Positions 1 through 8,843 of a stretch of DNA of 29,377 bases are shown here, piece after piece (the first letter of the stretch is position 1; each line of letters begins with the position of its first letter). Origin of the DNA: Triparma columacea (lineage: Eukaryota; Sar; Bolidophyceae; Parmales; Triparmaceae); the NCBI GenBank assembly GCA_030267965.1, contig BRYA01001551.1:1-29377 (forward strand), given 5' to 3'. The notes under the pieces are model-generated. The model saw only the letters and a list, made by a program, of their open reading frames with translations. It had not been told where the DNA came from and did no database searches. The translations under genes were made by a program, and so were the position numbers.

Positions 1-577
1 TAACCCTGACATATACATGCTCGACGATGGTTACAGATGTTTGGGAAATTGTTGTAATTTATGTGAAGTGTGGTTGATTTAGGGAGGAAGATACGCGATT
101 AGGGTGAATAATTGATAAATAAATGGTTTTATGTTGTTTTGATTGCGCAATAATGTTGAGGGGAAAAATATATGGGCGATGGTGGGAGAAGGGTTAGGGT
201 CAATGGAGGGGGGGGGATTTAGGGGGGGGGCAACAGGTACGTTGAGAGGTAGCTAGTGGAGTGCCGTTTTGGAGGGATGAGTCTGGTGATGTGACGTTGA
301 ATTGATATTGGTTGTGGAAGGCTTTGGAATAGTGGTCTGGCTGTAAATTGAGGGGGGGGGGGAAAGGGGGGGTGGAGGGTACGGTGAGAGGTACTATGTT
401 GCTTGTTCGAGAAGCCTTATGTTGCTCCTGCCGCACGGAAGAGGAATGGCAGTCATAAAATAAAATAATAATCCTCATACACCCAAAGAATTACTTGTAC
501 TTGTTTATCCGAAGCTCCATTAAACCCACTCGCTAATGCAATCCGCTCCGTTGCTCTCCTTCCCCTAGCGCGTCCTT
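1..577. other. left-edge non-coding stretch with G homopolymers
   Basis: No gene could be supported here. The + strand carries G runs at about 208-216, 222-230, 352-362 and 366-372, so reading frames on the minus strand are proline-rich low complexity. A short motif (GGTACG-TGAGAGGTA) occurs twice, near 235-250 and 379-394. The stretch lies downstream of the 6-phosphogluconolactonase stop and may hold its 3' UTR. Confidence 0.5.
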
Positions 578-1814
578 CTACAGCTTTGCGTCCTCTTTGT
601 TGATTCCCCCCGCAGCTGCCTCATCGACGAGCCACACTAGATCTTCGGTGGTCACCATGCCACAAGGGTACGTTGTGCGCGGTTGCTTGAATTTGTACTG
701 TGTTGGGTGGGAAGGGGGGGCGAGGGGGCGGGGGGAGGGTGGGGTGGGGGTGGGTTTTGAAAGAATAAAGAGCAAAAAAAAGGCCAAGCAAAGGACCCAA
801 CATTGGACCCCACCCATAACCCCTTCAGCCTTCGCTTCGCTCACCCCCCCCCCCGCCCGCCCTCACCTCCTTCCCCTCCTTGACGAAAATCTCTCCCAAC
901 ACTGCAGCCTTTCCAGCCCCGGCCGCCGCAAAGATTCCGTGTCTGCTCGCATTCAGGACGTCCATGGTTAGGGTGATTCTCTCGGGGGGGTTCTTGGGGG
1001 AGTCCGTGATGAAGTCGACCATTTTCCCGGGCTTGGGGTTGTCAACGAGGTCATGTCCAGGGAATAGGCTGCACGTGTGGCCGTCCTCCCCCATTCCAAG
1101 GACGACTGTATCGAACTTACCCCCACTCTTGGGGAGGGCGGAAATCAGGTCATCTTCGTAGGCCTGCGCAATCTCAGCGGGGGATTTCTGGGGAATGGGC
1201 GGAGAGGGGTTGGGGGGTTGGGGGGAGGGCGGGGTGGGGGTGGGTTTAGTATGAAGAATGGGCACAAAAAGGCCAAGCAAAGGACCCAACATTGGACGCA
1301 ACATTGGACGCAACATTGGACACAACATTGGACCCCTTCAGCGGCTCGCTTCGCTCACCGCACCCAATATTGGACGCAACATTAGCCCCCACCCCAAATT
1401 CGCTCACCGCCCCCACCCCAAACCCCTTCAGCGGTTCGCTTCGCTCACCGCCCTCACCGCCCTCACCTCCCCAAACCCCTCAATTCCATAGCACTTGCAC
1501 CTCCCCTCCTCCCCCCCCAAGCCGCCGATGAAACCATCCTTCCTCAAAGCAAGGAGGTTCGAGTCGAGACTATCGTCGCTTACGATCCGCTCGTCCGCGA
1601 GGAAGACTACCCACTTCTCCAAGTTCGCCCTGACACCTGCCGAAGCAAAGGCAGAGGTCAAGTTATCCAGGGAGAGCATCTTCGGGATGCTGCCACCGGA
1701 TACCGCCAAGAGAAAGACTCCATTGCTCTCGATGGCCTCCACAGAGTGCTTCACAAGCGTCTCACAAAGGGTTGTGGCAAGTTCAGCTTTCGACGGGTGA
1801 ACTTGTAGCTGCAT
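578..1814 (-). CDS. PGL: 6-phosphogluconolactonase (3 exons, 258 aa)
   Basis: Hydrolyses 6-phosphoglucono-1,5-lactone to 6-phosphogluconate, the second step of the oxidative pentose phosphate pathway. Exons on the minus strand are 1814-1467, 1187-867 and 685-578, all joined in phase 0 (777 nt). The sugar-phosphate isomerase-like fold shows its hallmarks: AVSGGSIPKML (37-47), LADER (72-76), GMGEDGHTCSLFPGH (147-161), and a C-terminal VWLVDEAAA (240-248) matching the family's W-F-D-E-A-A ending. The length is typical for the family. The N-terminus starts directly at the fold with no signal or transit peptide, so a cytosolic enzyme is likely. Both introns begin GTGAGGGCGG and are filled by the same repeat family (introner-like). 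The start is the first ATG, followed at once by conserved sequence. Identification is firm; exact splice sites are inferred from consensus and homology. Confidence 0.93.
686..866 (-). repeat. introner-like element, 6PGL intron 2
   Basis: This 181-nt intron reads on the sense (minus) strand GTGAGGGCGGGC, then GGTGAGCGAAGCGAA, GCTGAAGGGG, TCCAATGTTGGGTCC, TTTGCTTGGCCTTTTT, a C-rich tract and the acceptor. The same blocks in the same order occur in intron 1 of the same gene, which shows common origin. It is the simplest copy, with one GAGCGAAGCG block and one CAATGTTGG block. Confidence 0.85.
1188..1466 (-). repeat. introner-like element with internal expansion, 6PGL intron 1
   Basis: This 279-nt intron is homologous to 6PGL intron 2 but expanded. 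The GGTGAGCGAAGCGA block with CCGCTGAAGGGG appears near 1424-1450 and 1334-1360, with a partial copy near 1399-1410. The 12-bp unit AACATTGGACGC (+ strand) is tandemly repeated about four times at 1288-1334. The 3' part (GGGTCCTTTGCTTGGCC, then CCACCCCCACCCC and the acceptor) matches intron 2. The repeats run in the same orientation relative to the gene in both introns. Confidence 0.85.
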
Positions 1815-2657
1815 ACTTTTTCTGGAGAGTACGTAGAAGGAGGATAATATTTCTCAAAGGTTAGGTATCCGACCAATGATGATTGTAAATGCGCCTAGAG
1901 GCCGTAAAAACTACAAAATGAGCAGATTTATAGCAATTTATCGAAAATGTCCAAAATTTTTTTTGGTGCCTTTCATGCTATTATCGTAAACTTGAAAATT
2001 AATTATTATGTTTAAATATGATCGATATATATCTAAATTGAAATTGAACATTCACATCGTACATTGTAATAAAATATATTTATTTTTTATATATAGATTT
2101 TGTTTTTGATATCTTATAATATCAATAATAAATTTTAATACGTATTTTGATGTTTCTATGATTTTATAGTATTTCTGCACATAAGCTAGATAATATATTT
2201 TCTATATATTTCATTTTGGCTTGACCGAGTTCTTAAACATTCACATGCATATTGAATGATTGATTCACAGAATTTTAGGATCTAGAAAAATATGCCTTGT
2301 ATTTAGAGTCATATCAGGAATTTTTATGGAAGCGGATGTGCGCGGTACGACATGGGTGAACGTGTCAGTGAATGTTAAATGCGCTTAGTTTCTATAAAAT
2401 AATGGTGTTTGTTACATTTTTTTCTCAAATCTCCCCAAATCCTAATCTCTTCTGAGATTCACACAAAGAAGTTTGAGAATACGACACAGATTCAGCTACT
2501 GTAGGTACCAGCAACCAGCTCGCTAACTAACTTGATAGAAAAAGTGTATAGTTGTACATTTTCCCACCCTGATTTCTTGATTTGATTTTACTTTCCCCCC
2601 TCCATCCCTCCCTCCATCAATCCCTCCCTCCCTCCACCTCCCCCTCGACCAACCTCT
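1815..2657. other. AT-rich intergenic island between 6PGL and SHMT
   Basis: About 840 bp without a supportable gene. The core (about 1900-2440) is far more AT-rich than the rest of the window. Near-identical 13-mers TAAATGCGC(C/T)TAG bracket much of it, at 1886-1898 and 2376-2388. The pair ACATTCACAT occurs twice (near 2048 and 2239). A perfect small hairpin AATCTC-TTCT-GAGATT lies near 2449. From 2590 to 2650 the + strand is a (CCCTCCCT)-type tract just past the SHMT stop codon. The island must contain the 6PGL promoter and the SHMT 3' end. Confidence 0.5.
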
Positions 2658-4635
2658 TTACCACGCTAGGTCCTCCCCCGGCATGAAAAAGGCCCCCGCG
2701 AACTCCTCGACCTCCTTGCATAAGTTATCGATTCCCTCGTTCTCCCCCAAAGCCCTCGCAAACTCACTAACCTTGACTACCTTCTTCCCTCCTTCTCCCA
2801 TATGCCCTTCAATTTCGACCCCCATCTTCACGGCCTTCACCATGAAATCCGCAACTTTCCCCATCTCCACCTCCTTCATCCCCCGGCTCGTCAATGCGCA
2901 CACTCCAATCCTTACCCCGCCCACCCTGACTGCGCTCTTGTCTCCAACGAGAGTATTTTTGTTCACGGTGATCCCGCAGTACTCCATCACGCGTTCAGCT
3001 TTGCCCCCTGTGATGCCAAGAGGTCGTAGGTCCCAAAGTAGGAGGTGGTTGTCGGTGCCTCCGGTACATATTGTCATTCCCCTCTCCATGAGGGCATTAG
3101 CAAGAGCTTTTGAGTTCTTAATGACCTGTGTGGAGGTAGAGTTTGTTAGAGAAACCCAGCTTCCTTGGACCCAACATTAGCCCCCACCCCAAACCCCTTC
3201 AGCGAACGTTCGCTTCGCTCACCGCCCCCACCCCAAACCCCTTCAGCGGTTCGCTTCGCTCACCGCGTTCGCTTCGCTCACCGCCCCTCCACCCTCACCT
3301 GCTTAGCGTATTCCTTAAACTCTCCCCCCTGAGCCTCCTTCAAGGCCACCGCCAGGGCCGCGATGTTGTTGTTGTGAGGTCCTCCCTGAAGGCCCGGGAA
3401 GACAGCATTGTTTATGTCCCCCATGAGCTCCTTCTTGGCGAAGATGATGCCACTCCTCGGCCCCCTGAGACTCTTGTGCGTCGTGCTCGTCACGACATCG
3501 GCGTAAGCGAACGGGCTGTCGACCACCCCTCCGGCCACCAGCCCTGATATATGCGCCATGTCCACCATCAGCTTCGCCCCCACCTTCTCCGCGATCTCCT
3601 TCATCCTGGCGTAGTCCCACTCACGCGGGTACGCCGATCCTCCTGCAATGAGGATTTTGGGGAGGAACCTGCGCGGGGAGGGAGCGAGGGAGGGTTGTTA
3701 TTGGGGTGACATTGTTAGGTGTTAGTTTGTTGGACCCTGACAACAACTAACTCCACTACGGCAGCATACCCCCCCTCCCTCCTCTCCCCTCCCCCCCTCA
3801 CCTTCTCGCCAGTGTCTCCATTTCATCGTAATCTATCAACCCCGTCTTTTCGTCGACAGAGTATGGCAAAGAGGAGAAATAAACCGAGGTTGCAGAGACC
3901 TTCTTCTTCTCAGTGTAAAACCCGTGCGTAAGGTGCCCCCCGGAGGGTAGGTCGAGGCCCATGATCCGATCCCCAGGGCTTAACAGACCGGTGTAAACTG
4001 CAAAGTTGGCCGGGGATCCAGAGTATGGCTGTGAGAGGTTGGGGTTGGTTAGTGAGTCTGTTGTATCCTGTATCCCATTCGATACCTTCCCCTGACCCCA
4101 TTTCAACATGCAAGCAAGGGCATCCAAGCAATTACGCAACCCTTCCATGTAGCTCGTCACACTCCCCTCCCCTCCCCCCCCCCCCCGGCCCACCTACCTG
4201 AACATTCACACCCCAGTCCTCCCCATCCAACCCAAACAAGCCAAGCGCCCTCTCCTGACACAACCTCTCCATATCATCTATATATTTGTTTCCCCCGTAA
4301 TACCTTGCTCCAGGCAGCCCCTCGCTGTACTTGTTTGTTAGCGAGGACCCTAGGGCAGCCCGAACTGCAGCGCTAGCAAAGTTCTCACTGGCTATCAGTT
4401 CAAGGCCATACTTCTGTCTGCGGTCCTCTCTCCGAATAATACTTACCACCTCCTCGTCATCCACTAGCACGGAAGGCCTGGTGGAGTGAAAGTCAGTTGT
4501 GGAAGTTGATGTGAGTCGATGTCCTGATATTTGTGGTGTATTCAGATGCGTGTTTGGGCTAGTAGACGATAACACAAACGCAGTGGAGCTGCTCAATAAT
4601 AACAGAGCCCACGATGTTACCCGAAAAACCTTCAT
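2658..4635 (-). CDS. SHMT: serine hydroxymethyltransferase, probably plastid-targeted (4 exons, 500 aa)
   Basis: PLP enzyme converting serine + tetrahydrofolate to glycine + 5,10-methylene-THF. Minus-strand exons are 4635-4198, 4028-3802, 3668-3299 and 3125-2658 (1503 nt; one codon split between exons 2 and 3). Landmarks: [11 protein letters not shown] (78-88), [16 protein letters not shown] (101-116), [16 protein letters not shown] (147-162), [25 protein letters not shown] (256-269), and the PLP lysine motif [13 protein letters not shown] with Lys287. Residues 1-25 are a hydrophobic signal peptide ending in STAF (17-20), like the ASAFAP motif of bipartite plastid presequences in secondary red-plastid algae; residues 21-58 are Ser/Thr-rich, as expected of a transit peptide. 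In the C-terminal domain the usual 'RIGTPALTSRG' reads [11 protein letters not shown]. The third intron carries the introner-like repeat shared with 6PGL. Enzyme identity is near certain; plastid location is inferred. Confidence 0.95.
3126..3298 (-). repeat. introner-like element, SHMT intron 3
   Basis: This 173-nt intron carries three GGTGAGCGAAGCGAA blocks, two of them followed by GCTGAAGGGGTTTGGGGTGG, and one TAATGTTGGGTCC block, all collinear with the introns of the neighbouring 6PGL gene. A perfect 14-bp palindrome, AGCGAACGTTCGCT, sits at 3201-3214 where one block joins the next. Both splice junctions read CAG|GT, so a short AGGT direct repeat flanks the element. Confidence 0.85.
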
Positions 4636-4834
4636 TTGACCAATATATTTCGTTTATCTTTTTTCAGTCTCATCATTATTATTCTGTGATTATTTTTTAT
4701 CAATTACTCTCCCCAAACTTAACGACAGCTACTTTAAATACTGCGACTAGTAGTAGTAATCCACGTATGATTACAAAGAATGTTTCCTATTATCGAATTC
4801 CCACCCAAACCTCCTCCCCCCACACCCACACCGC
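4636..4834. other. short intergenic spacer SHMT / LHC gene
   Basis: 199 bp between the SHMT start codon and the stop codon of the upstream LHC-family gene, both on the minus strand. It must hold the SHMT promoter and the 3' end of the LHC gene. No distinct motif was recognised. Confidence 0.5.
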
Positions 4835-6161
4835 TTAATAGTAGGCCCCGCCCAACCATTCGTTGACGACGTCGAGGATTGATTTGTGCTGAATGGCACT
4901 GGCTGCTAGAACCGTAATTAACCCCATCATTGCCATTCTCCCGTTCATGATCTCGGCCTCCATGGTGAGGCCGGTGTTGAATGCAGGAATGATTCCGTAG
5001 GGCTTCTCGTCCTCCTCATCGTCTTGGAGGAGTAGCTGGTCGCTGTGATGGCCATGATGTGCGAAGCGAATCGTGCAAGGGACTGTGTGAGAGATAGAAA
5101 ATAGTTATGGTTATGTCACGCCAGGACCAAACTTTTCCAGGGCAGCCGTTTGTTCCTCAGTACGCTCGTTTGGCAGTCGTTCAGATCTTTTCTGGCTTTA
5201 AATTATTGCTCGTCTCTCCGTAATGCATGTCGCAGCAGCTTATCATCATACATAATTATCATGGAAGTTTGTGGGATATCAACAACAGTGCATCATGGAC
5301 AAACAACAACCCCTACGCAGGCTCGCCACAATCGCCCCGCTTCACTTACCTGAAGGGAAGGGGGGCACAGGTTGCCATGACGCTCATGACAAGGGCGTGG
5401 ACATTGGCGATGAGGACGACGGCGCGCTCGTTGGTGAGGGTGCTCTTCCCGCTGATGGTGGCGAGGGTTCCCCACTGCTTGAGGTCGAGGGGGAGCTCAG
5501 CATCGGGGATGAGGTTATGGCCCTTGGCGTAGGCGGTGGCACAGATAACAACCCACCCAAACATAGCGTGACGGCCGTTCCACCTCTCAGCCTTGGTGGA
5601 AGGTCCCCACCCGAACTTGGCGAACTGCGGGTATTCCTCCTTCCAGTCCTTCATAGCGGTGGTGAAGACAGTATCAGGGACCTCAGCGGCCTTCAGCTGG
5701 GTGTTGGTGCGAAGGGTGCTGCAGAGGGCAGAGAGGGTGTGAGATAAGATGGATTGAGGTCACATTCATTGCCCTACATTTATCGCCCCCCCCTTCCCCT
5801 CCCCCCCTCCCCTCCAGTCCCTCCAGTCCTCCCTTCACCATTCCTCCCTTCCTCCCTTCCTCCTCTTCCCCCCATCAAATTTCTATCTCATGGTCAGTGA
5901 TGTTGCCCGAGTTCAAGCTTAACTTTCACATTTGTGAGCAAAACGACCAAAAACTTCGACGAACCTCCTCCAAACTCCCCCCTATCCATCCAATTCCCAC
6001 CGTCTCCCCCCTTCTCCCCCTTCCCCGCCTTCAAAAACCTCCCCCAACAAAAACACCTCTAACCTAACCCCAATTTCTCACCTCTTAAGAGGAACCGGAG
6101 CGATCTGCCATGACGAGGCGAGGGAAATCAACGTTGAAATGATTAAGAGGCGGGAGAACAT
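4835..6161 (-). CDS. LHC/FCP-family three-helix protein, plastid-targeted (3 exons, 218 aa)
   Basis: Member of the chlorophyll a/b- or a/c-binding protein superfamily, expected in the thylakoid membrane. Minus-strand exons are 6161-6082, 5718-5350 and 5042-4835 (657 nt). Residues 1-17 form a signal peptide followed by ASSWQIAP, an ASAF-like junction with Trp at +1, then a transit-like segment. Helix A carries the chlorophyll-ligand motif ERWNGRHAM (71-79). A middle hydrophobic helix follows NERAVVLIANVHAL. Helix C carries AEIMNGRMAMMG (179-190), and the protein ends in DVVNEWLGGAYY. The spacing and the ERxNGR pair fit a three-helix LHC; I place it with LHC-like/high-light-type members rather than bulk FCP antenna, with less certainty. 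The last acceptor was chosen as CACAG|CGACC because the nearby alternative CACAG|TCCCT breaks frame. It shares a roughly 940-bp divergent promoter region with ribosomal protein eS8. Confidence 0.9.
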
Positions 6162-7105
6162 TTGTCGAAGTGGGTGATGAGTATGTCAATCTGTTGGATT
6201 TGTGTGCAATGTGAGTGTTGTGAGTCCAATTGAGTTCATTCAGGATACTAAGAATTTTAAATGCACATTAGATCGTCATTGAAAAAAAAATTTAAGACAC
6301 AATACCCTAAAGATGACCGGTTAGGGTAATCCTCCCGCAATCCGATCATCAACAGATGATCAACTCGAAATTGATTTTTTGATTTGAAAAATGGTTTGAA
6401 CATGCTCTGACGCGCGCCCAACAACAAATTTACAACTACAAGCGGAGCAACCTGTCGCCCTCCTCCATTCATCGCCCTTTCCCCTCCCCTCTCCCCCCCA
6501 CACCACATCACAATTTTGAAGAGCTCTTCAACATGTCTCATCACCCAATTTCCTCATCAAGAAAAAGCCAAAATCGAAAGTGAGTCCTCCACCTCCAAAC
6601 ACCTTCAAACGTGCGAAACACAACTTCTCCTTCAAAGTTATGTGCCACTTATACGAATACAAGCCCTCATGGATGAACGAATGCTGACGAATGTGCCACC
6701 CATCTCCAAACACCCTCACCATTGACCCGAAGATCGACTGCACAATATGGCCAAATGCAGCTTTGCTTGGACCTTTATCTCCTCTTTGACAACAACGCGA
6801 TCATGATATATACTCAATGCACACCTCAATTTACGGTCAATTCACAAAACGACGAATTGACCATAATATTGCCCTTTCGGCCAACTACCTTCTTTTGACG
6901 AACACTGAATATGCCCAAAATGGCCCACGAGGCTAAGAATCGCCCTCCCTGAACACGAAGTAATCATTCTGAATGTGTCGCACTGGTTTTTCAACAAGGA
7001 ACCTTCCACCCTCTCCTTCCTCTACCCACAATTCCCCGCCACTCCCCCACGCACCCCCCTCTAACCCCTTCCGCCCCCTACCCTCACTGCAGAAAAGAAA
7101 CAAAT
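6162..7105. promoter_or_regulatory. divergent promoter region LHC gene / eS8
   Basis: This region drives the LHC-family gene leftward and eS8 rightward. Two perfect inverted repeats lie 143-200 bp upstream of the LHC start: TACCCTAA/TTAGGGTA at 6303-6328 with a 10-nt loop, and GATCATC-AACA-GATGATC at 6344-6361. The eS8 side probably includes a 5'-UTR intron: a donor-like GTGAGT at 6580 and an acceptor CTCACTGCAG ending at 7092, 13 bp before the eS8 ATG. No coding region is supported. Confidence 0.5.
6580..7092 (+). other. putative 5'-UTR intron of eS8
   Basis: The donor context CGAAA|GTGAGTCC at 6580 and the pyrimidine-rich acceptor CCCTCACTGCAG ending at 7092 would leave a 13-nt second UTR segment before the ATG. 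The last 60 nt before the acceptor are C/T-rich, like the coding introns here. No transcript evidence is available, and other donors cannot be excluded. Confidence 0.4.
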
Positions 7106-7708
7106 ATGGGAATCTGCCGCGACTCTCGCCACAAACGCCGTGAAACCGGAGGACGCCGCCAGTCCATCCACAAGAAGAGGAAGTTCGAGATGGGAAGGCA
7201 GCCTGCCATGACCAAGATCGGAGAGAAGAAGATCGCCGTCGTCCGCGGAAGGGGAGGAAACCTCAAGTTCCGCGCCCAGCGCCTCGAGACCGGGAACTTC
7301 TCCTGGGGAACTGAGACCTGCACCAGGAAGGTCAGGATCCTCGACGTCAACTACAACGCCTCCAACAACGAGCTCGTGCGCACCAAGACCCTCGTGAAGG
7401 GAGCCATCGTCCTCGTCGACGCCCACCCCTTCAAGGAGTGGTACCAGTCCCACTACGGACGCGTCATTGGCGTCAAGAAGGGAACCAAGGCCGAGCTTGA
7501 GAACAAGAAGGTATCCAACCACGTGACCAGGAAGATCGCTCTCCGCCAGAAGGCTGAGAAGATCGAGCAGGCCCTTGACGATCAGTTCGTCGGTGGACGC
7601 CTCTTCGCCAAGATCACTTCCCGCCCCGGCCAGAGCGGAAGGTGCGACGGCTACATCCTTGAGGGCCCCGAGCTCAACTTTTACAAGAGGCAGATGGCCA
7701 AGCGTTAA
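7106..7708 (+). CDS. RPS8: 40S ribosomal protein eS8 (200 aa)
   Basis: Component of the small cytosolic ribosomal subunit. A single uninterrupted coding exon starts [18 protein letters not shown] (1-18), the universal eS8 N-terminus (usually MGISRD). [23 protein letters not shown] [11 protein letters not shown] and the C-terminal [16 protein letters not shown] follow family order. Length is normal. Codon use is strongly biased to C-ending codons (AAG, ATC, GTC, CTC), as expected of a highly expressed gene. The ATG follows an acceptor-like CTGCAG by 13 nt, which suggests a leader intron in the 5' UTR, common in ribosomal protein genes. Certain identification. Confidence 0.98.
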   Translation: MGICRDSRHKRRETGGRRQSIHKKRKFEMGRQPAMTKIGEKKIAVVRGRGGNLKFRAQRLETGNFSWGTETCTRKVRILDVNYNASNNELVRTKTLVKGAIVLVDAHPFKEWYQSHYGRVIGVKKGTKAELENKKVSNHVTRKIALRQKAEKIEQALDDQFVGGRLFAKITSRPGQSGRCDGYILEGPELNFYKRQMAKR

Positions 7709-7865
7709 AAGGTGAATTGTCTATCAAAAAAATTATTCGCGTTTTCATTCTTTCCTTTCCCTGTCTCTGGAGGTAGTGTCGACACATATTATTAATTGAT
7801 TAAAAACAAGATGATTCCTTCACTCTGTTTCCCTAACACTTTTTGGTCAAACTCTAACCTTTCCG

Positions 7866-8671
7866 ATGCTCTCCACCAACTTTCTCATCATCCCTATCGC
7901 ACTTTTCGCCTTCTACCTCCCCACTGTGTGCCCATTTTCACGGCCACTTCCTCTTAATCATTATAGAACCTCGAGACCTCGCCTCAACTCTCGGCCATTT
8001 CCTCTTAACCATTATAGAAGAACCTTGCGACCTCGCCTCAACTCTATATTAACAGATTATGAGGAATCTCTGGGGCCAATCCTCCCAATTATAACGACTT
8101 TGACCTCCATACCTCTCTTTTACATCGCTTACAATCTTGAGGAGTGGAAGATACGTGGGAATCAGCTTCCCCCTAGTAGAATCGCAATCAAGGATGTTGA
8201 GGGCAAAGGAAAGGGTGCATTCCTTCGTGGAGGTGACGTCAAGAAGAAGGCCGTAGTTGGGATCTACGGTGGTGAGGTCAGTACACAAACACAGAGCGAG
8301 GTGGATCACCACAGTGACAACACGATAGCTTATACTTATAACTTCCTCTTCCGTCGTCGCAGGTGCTTAACATGATGGATCTCACAAAGCGTTATCCCGT
8401 GGTGAATGGAACCATTACCGAGGCCGAGTACCTCTTTGAGCTTGTAGAATGTGGGAGATTTATCGATGCCGGCGACGAGAATAGCGCGCTGGTTAACTGG
8501 ACGCGGTACATTAACCACAGCTCCAAACACCCCAATCTGGGGATAAACATAAACCCTGCCAAGGATATGGTGTGGTTTAATGCGTTGCGAAACATTCAGG
8601 ATGGAGAAGAGCTGCTGTTTGATTATGGTGACAAGTACTGGGAGGGCTTCGAAGGAGTTTTAATTGAGTAG
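7866..8671 (+). CDS. SET-domain protein with N-terminal signal and membrane segment (2 exons, 239 aa)
   Basis: Probable protein-lysine methyltransferase. Exons are 7866-8276 and 8363-8671, joined in phase 0 (donor GAG|GTCAGT, acceptor CGCAG|GTG). The SET core is compact: GKGKGAFL (113-120) for the SAM-binding glycine motif, GIYGGEVLN (132-140), RFIDAGDE (169-176), RYINHSSKHPN (185-195, the NHSC motif with Cys to Ser) and GEELLFDYG (218-226, with the catalytic-type Tyr). There is no pre-SET or post-SET cysteine cluster. Residues 1-20 look like a signal peptide or anchor, and 68-90 form a second hydrophobic stretch before the SET domain. Residues 25-60 are a tandem duplication of an 18-residue unit (RPxPLNHYR...RPRLNS). 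The layout suggests a membrane-bound or plastid-directed methyltransferase acting on non-histone proteins; that is inference. Confidence 0.85.
7941..8045 (+). repeat. in-frame tandem duplication in SET gene
   Basis: Two adjacent copies (7941-7991, 51 nt; 7992-8045, 54 nt) start CGGCCA(C/T)TTCCTCTTAA and end CCTCGCCTCAACTCT. They differ by a few substitutions and one inserted codon. The duplication encodes residues about 26-60, between the signal segment and the membrane segment. Confidence 0.9.
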
Positions 8672-8843
8672 TTTGTATGTCATGAATTTTTTTCTGCAAT
8701 TAATTCACTGATTGTTACACCGAACCTTGTTTCTAACGCAGCGACCCCTTTGCTACTGACTTGACAAACCCTAGGGAGGAAAATTTTACTGCCAGTTTTC
8801 CCAGCTCAGTCAATAATCACCACTCTTCTTCGCTCCCTCCCCC

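Noticed and set aside
200..478. 92-codon minus-strand frame at the left edge
   Set aside because: Proline-rich reading of G homopolymers with no recognisable domain; could be a 3' UTR. Not enough to call a gene.
1286..1336. Short regular repeats as a CRISPR array
   Set aside because: 12-bp head-to-tail units without unique spacers, inside a spliceosomal intron of a eukaryotic gene.
6303..6328. TTAGGG/CCCTAA as telomeric sequence
   Set aside because: A single copy on each arm of a short inverted repeat; no array.
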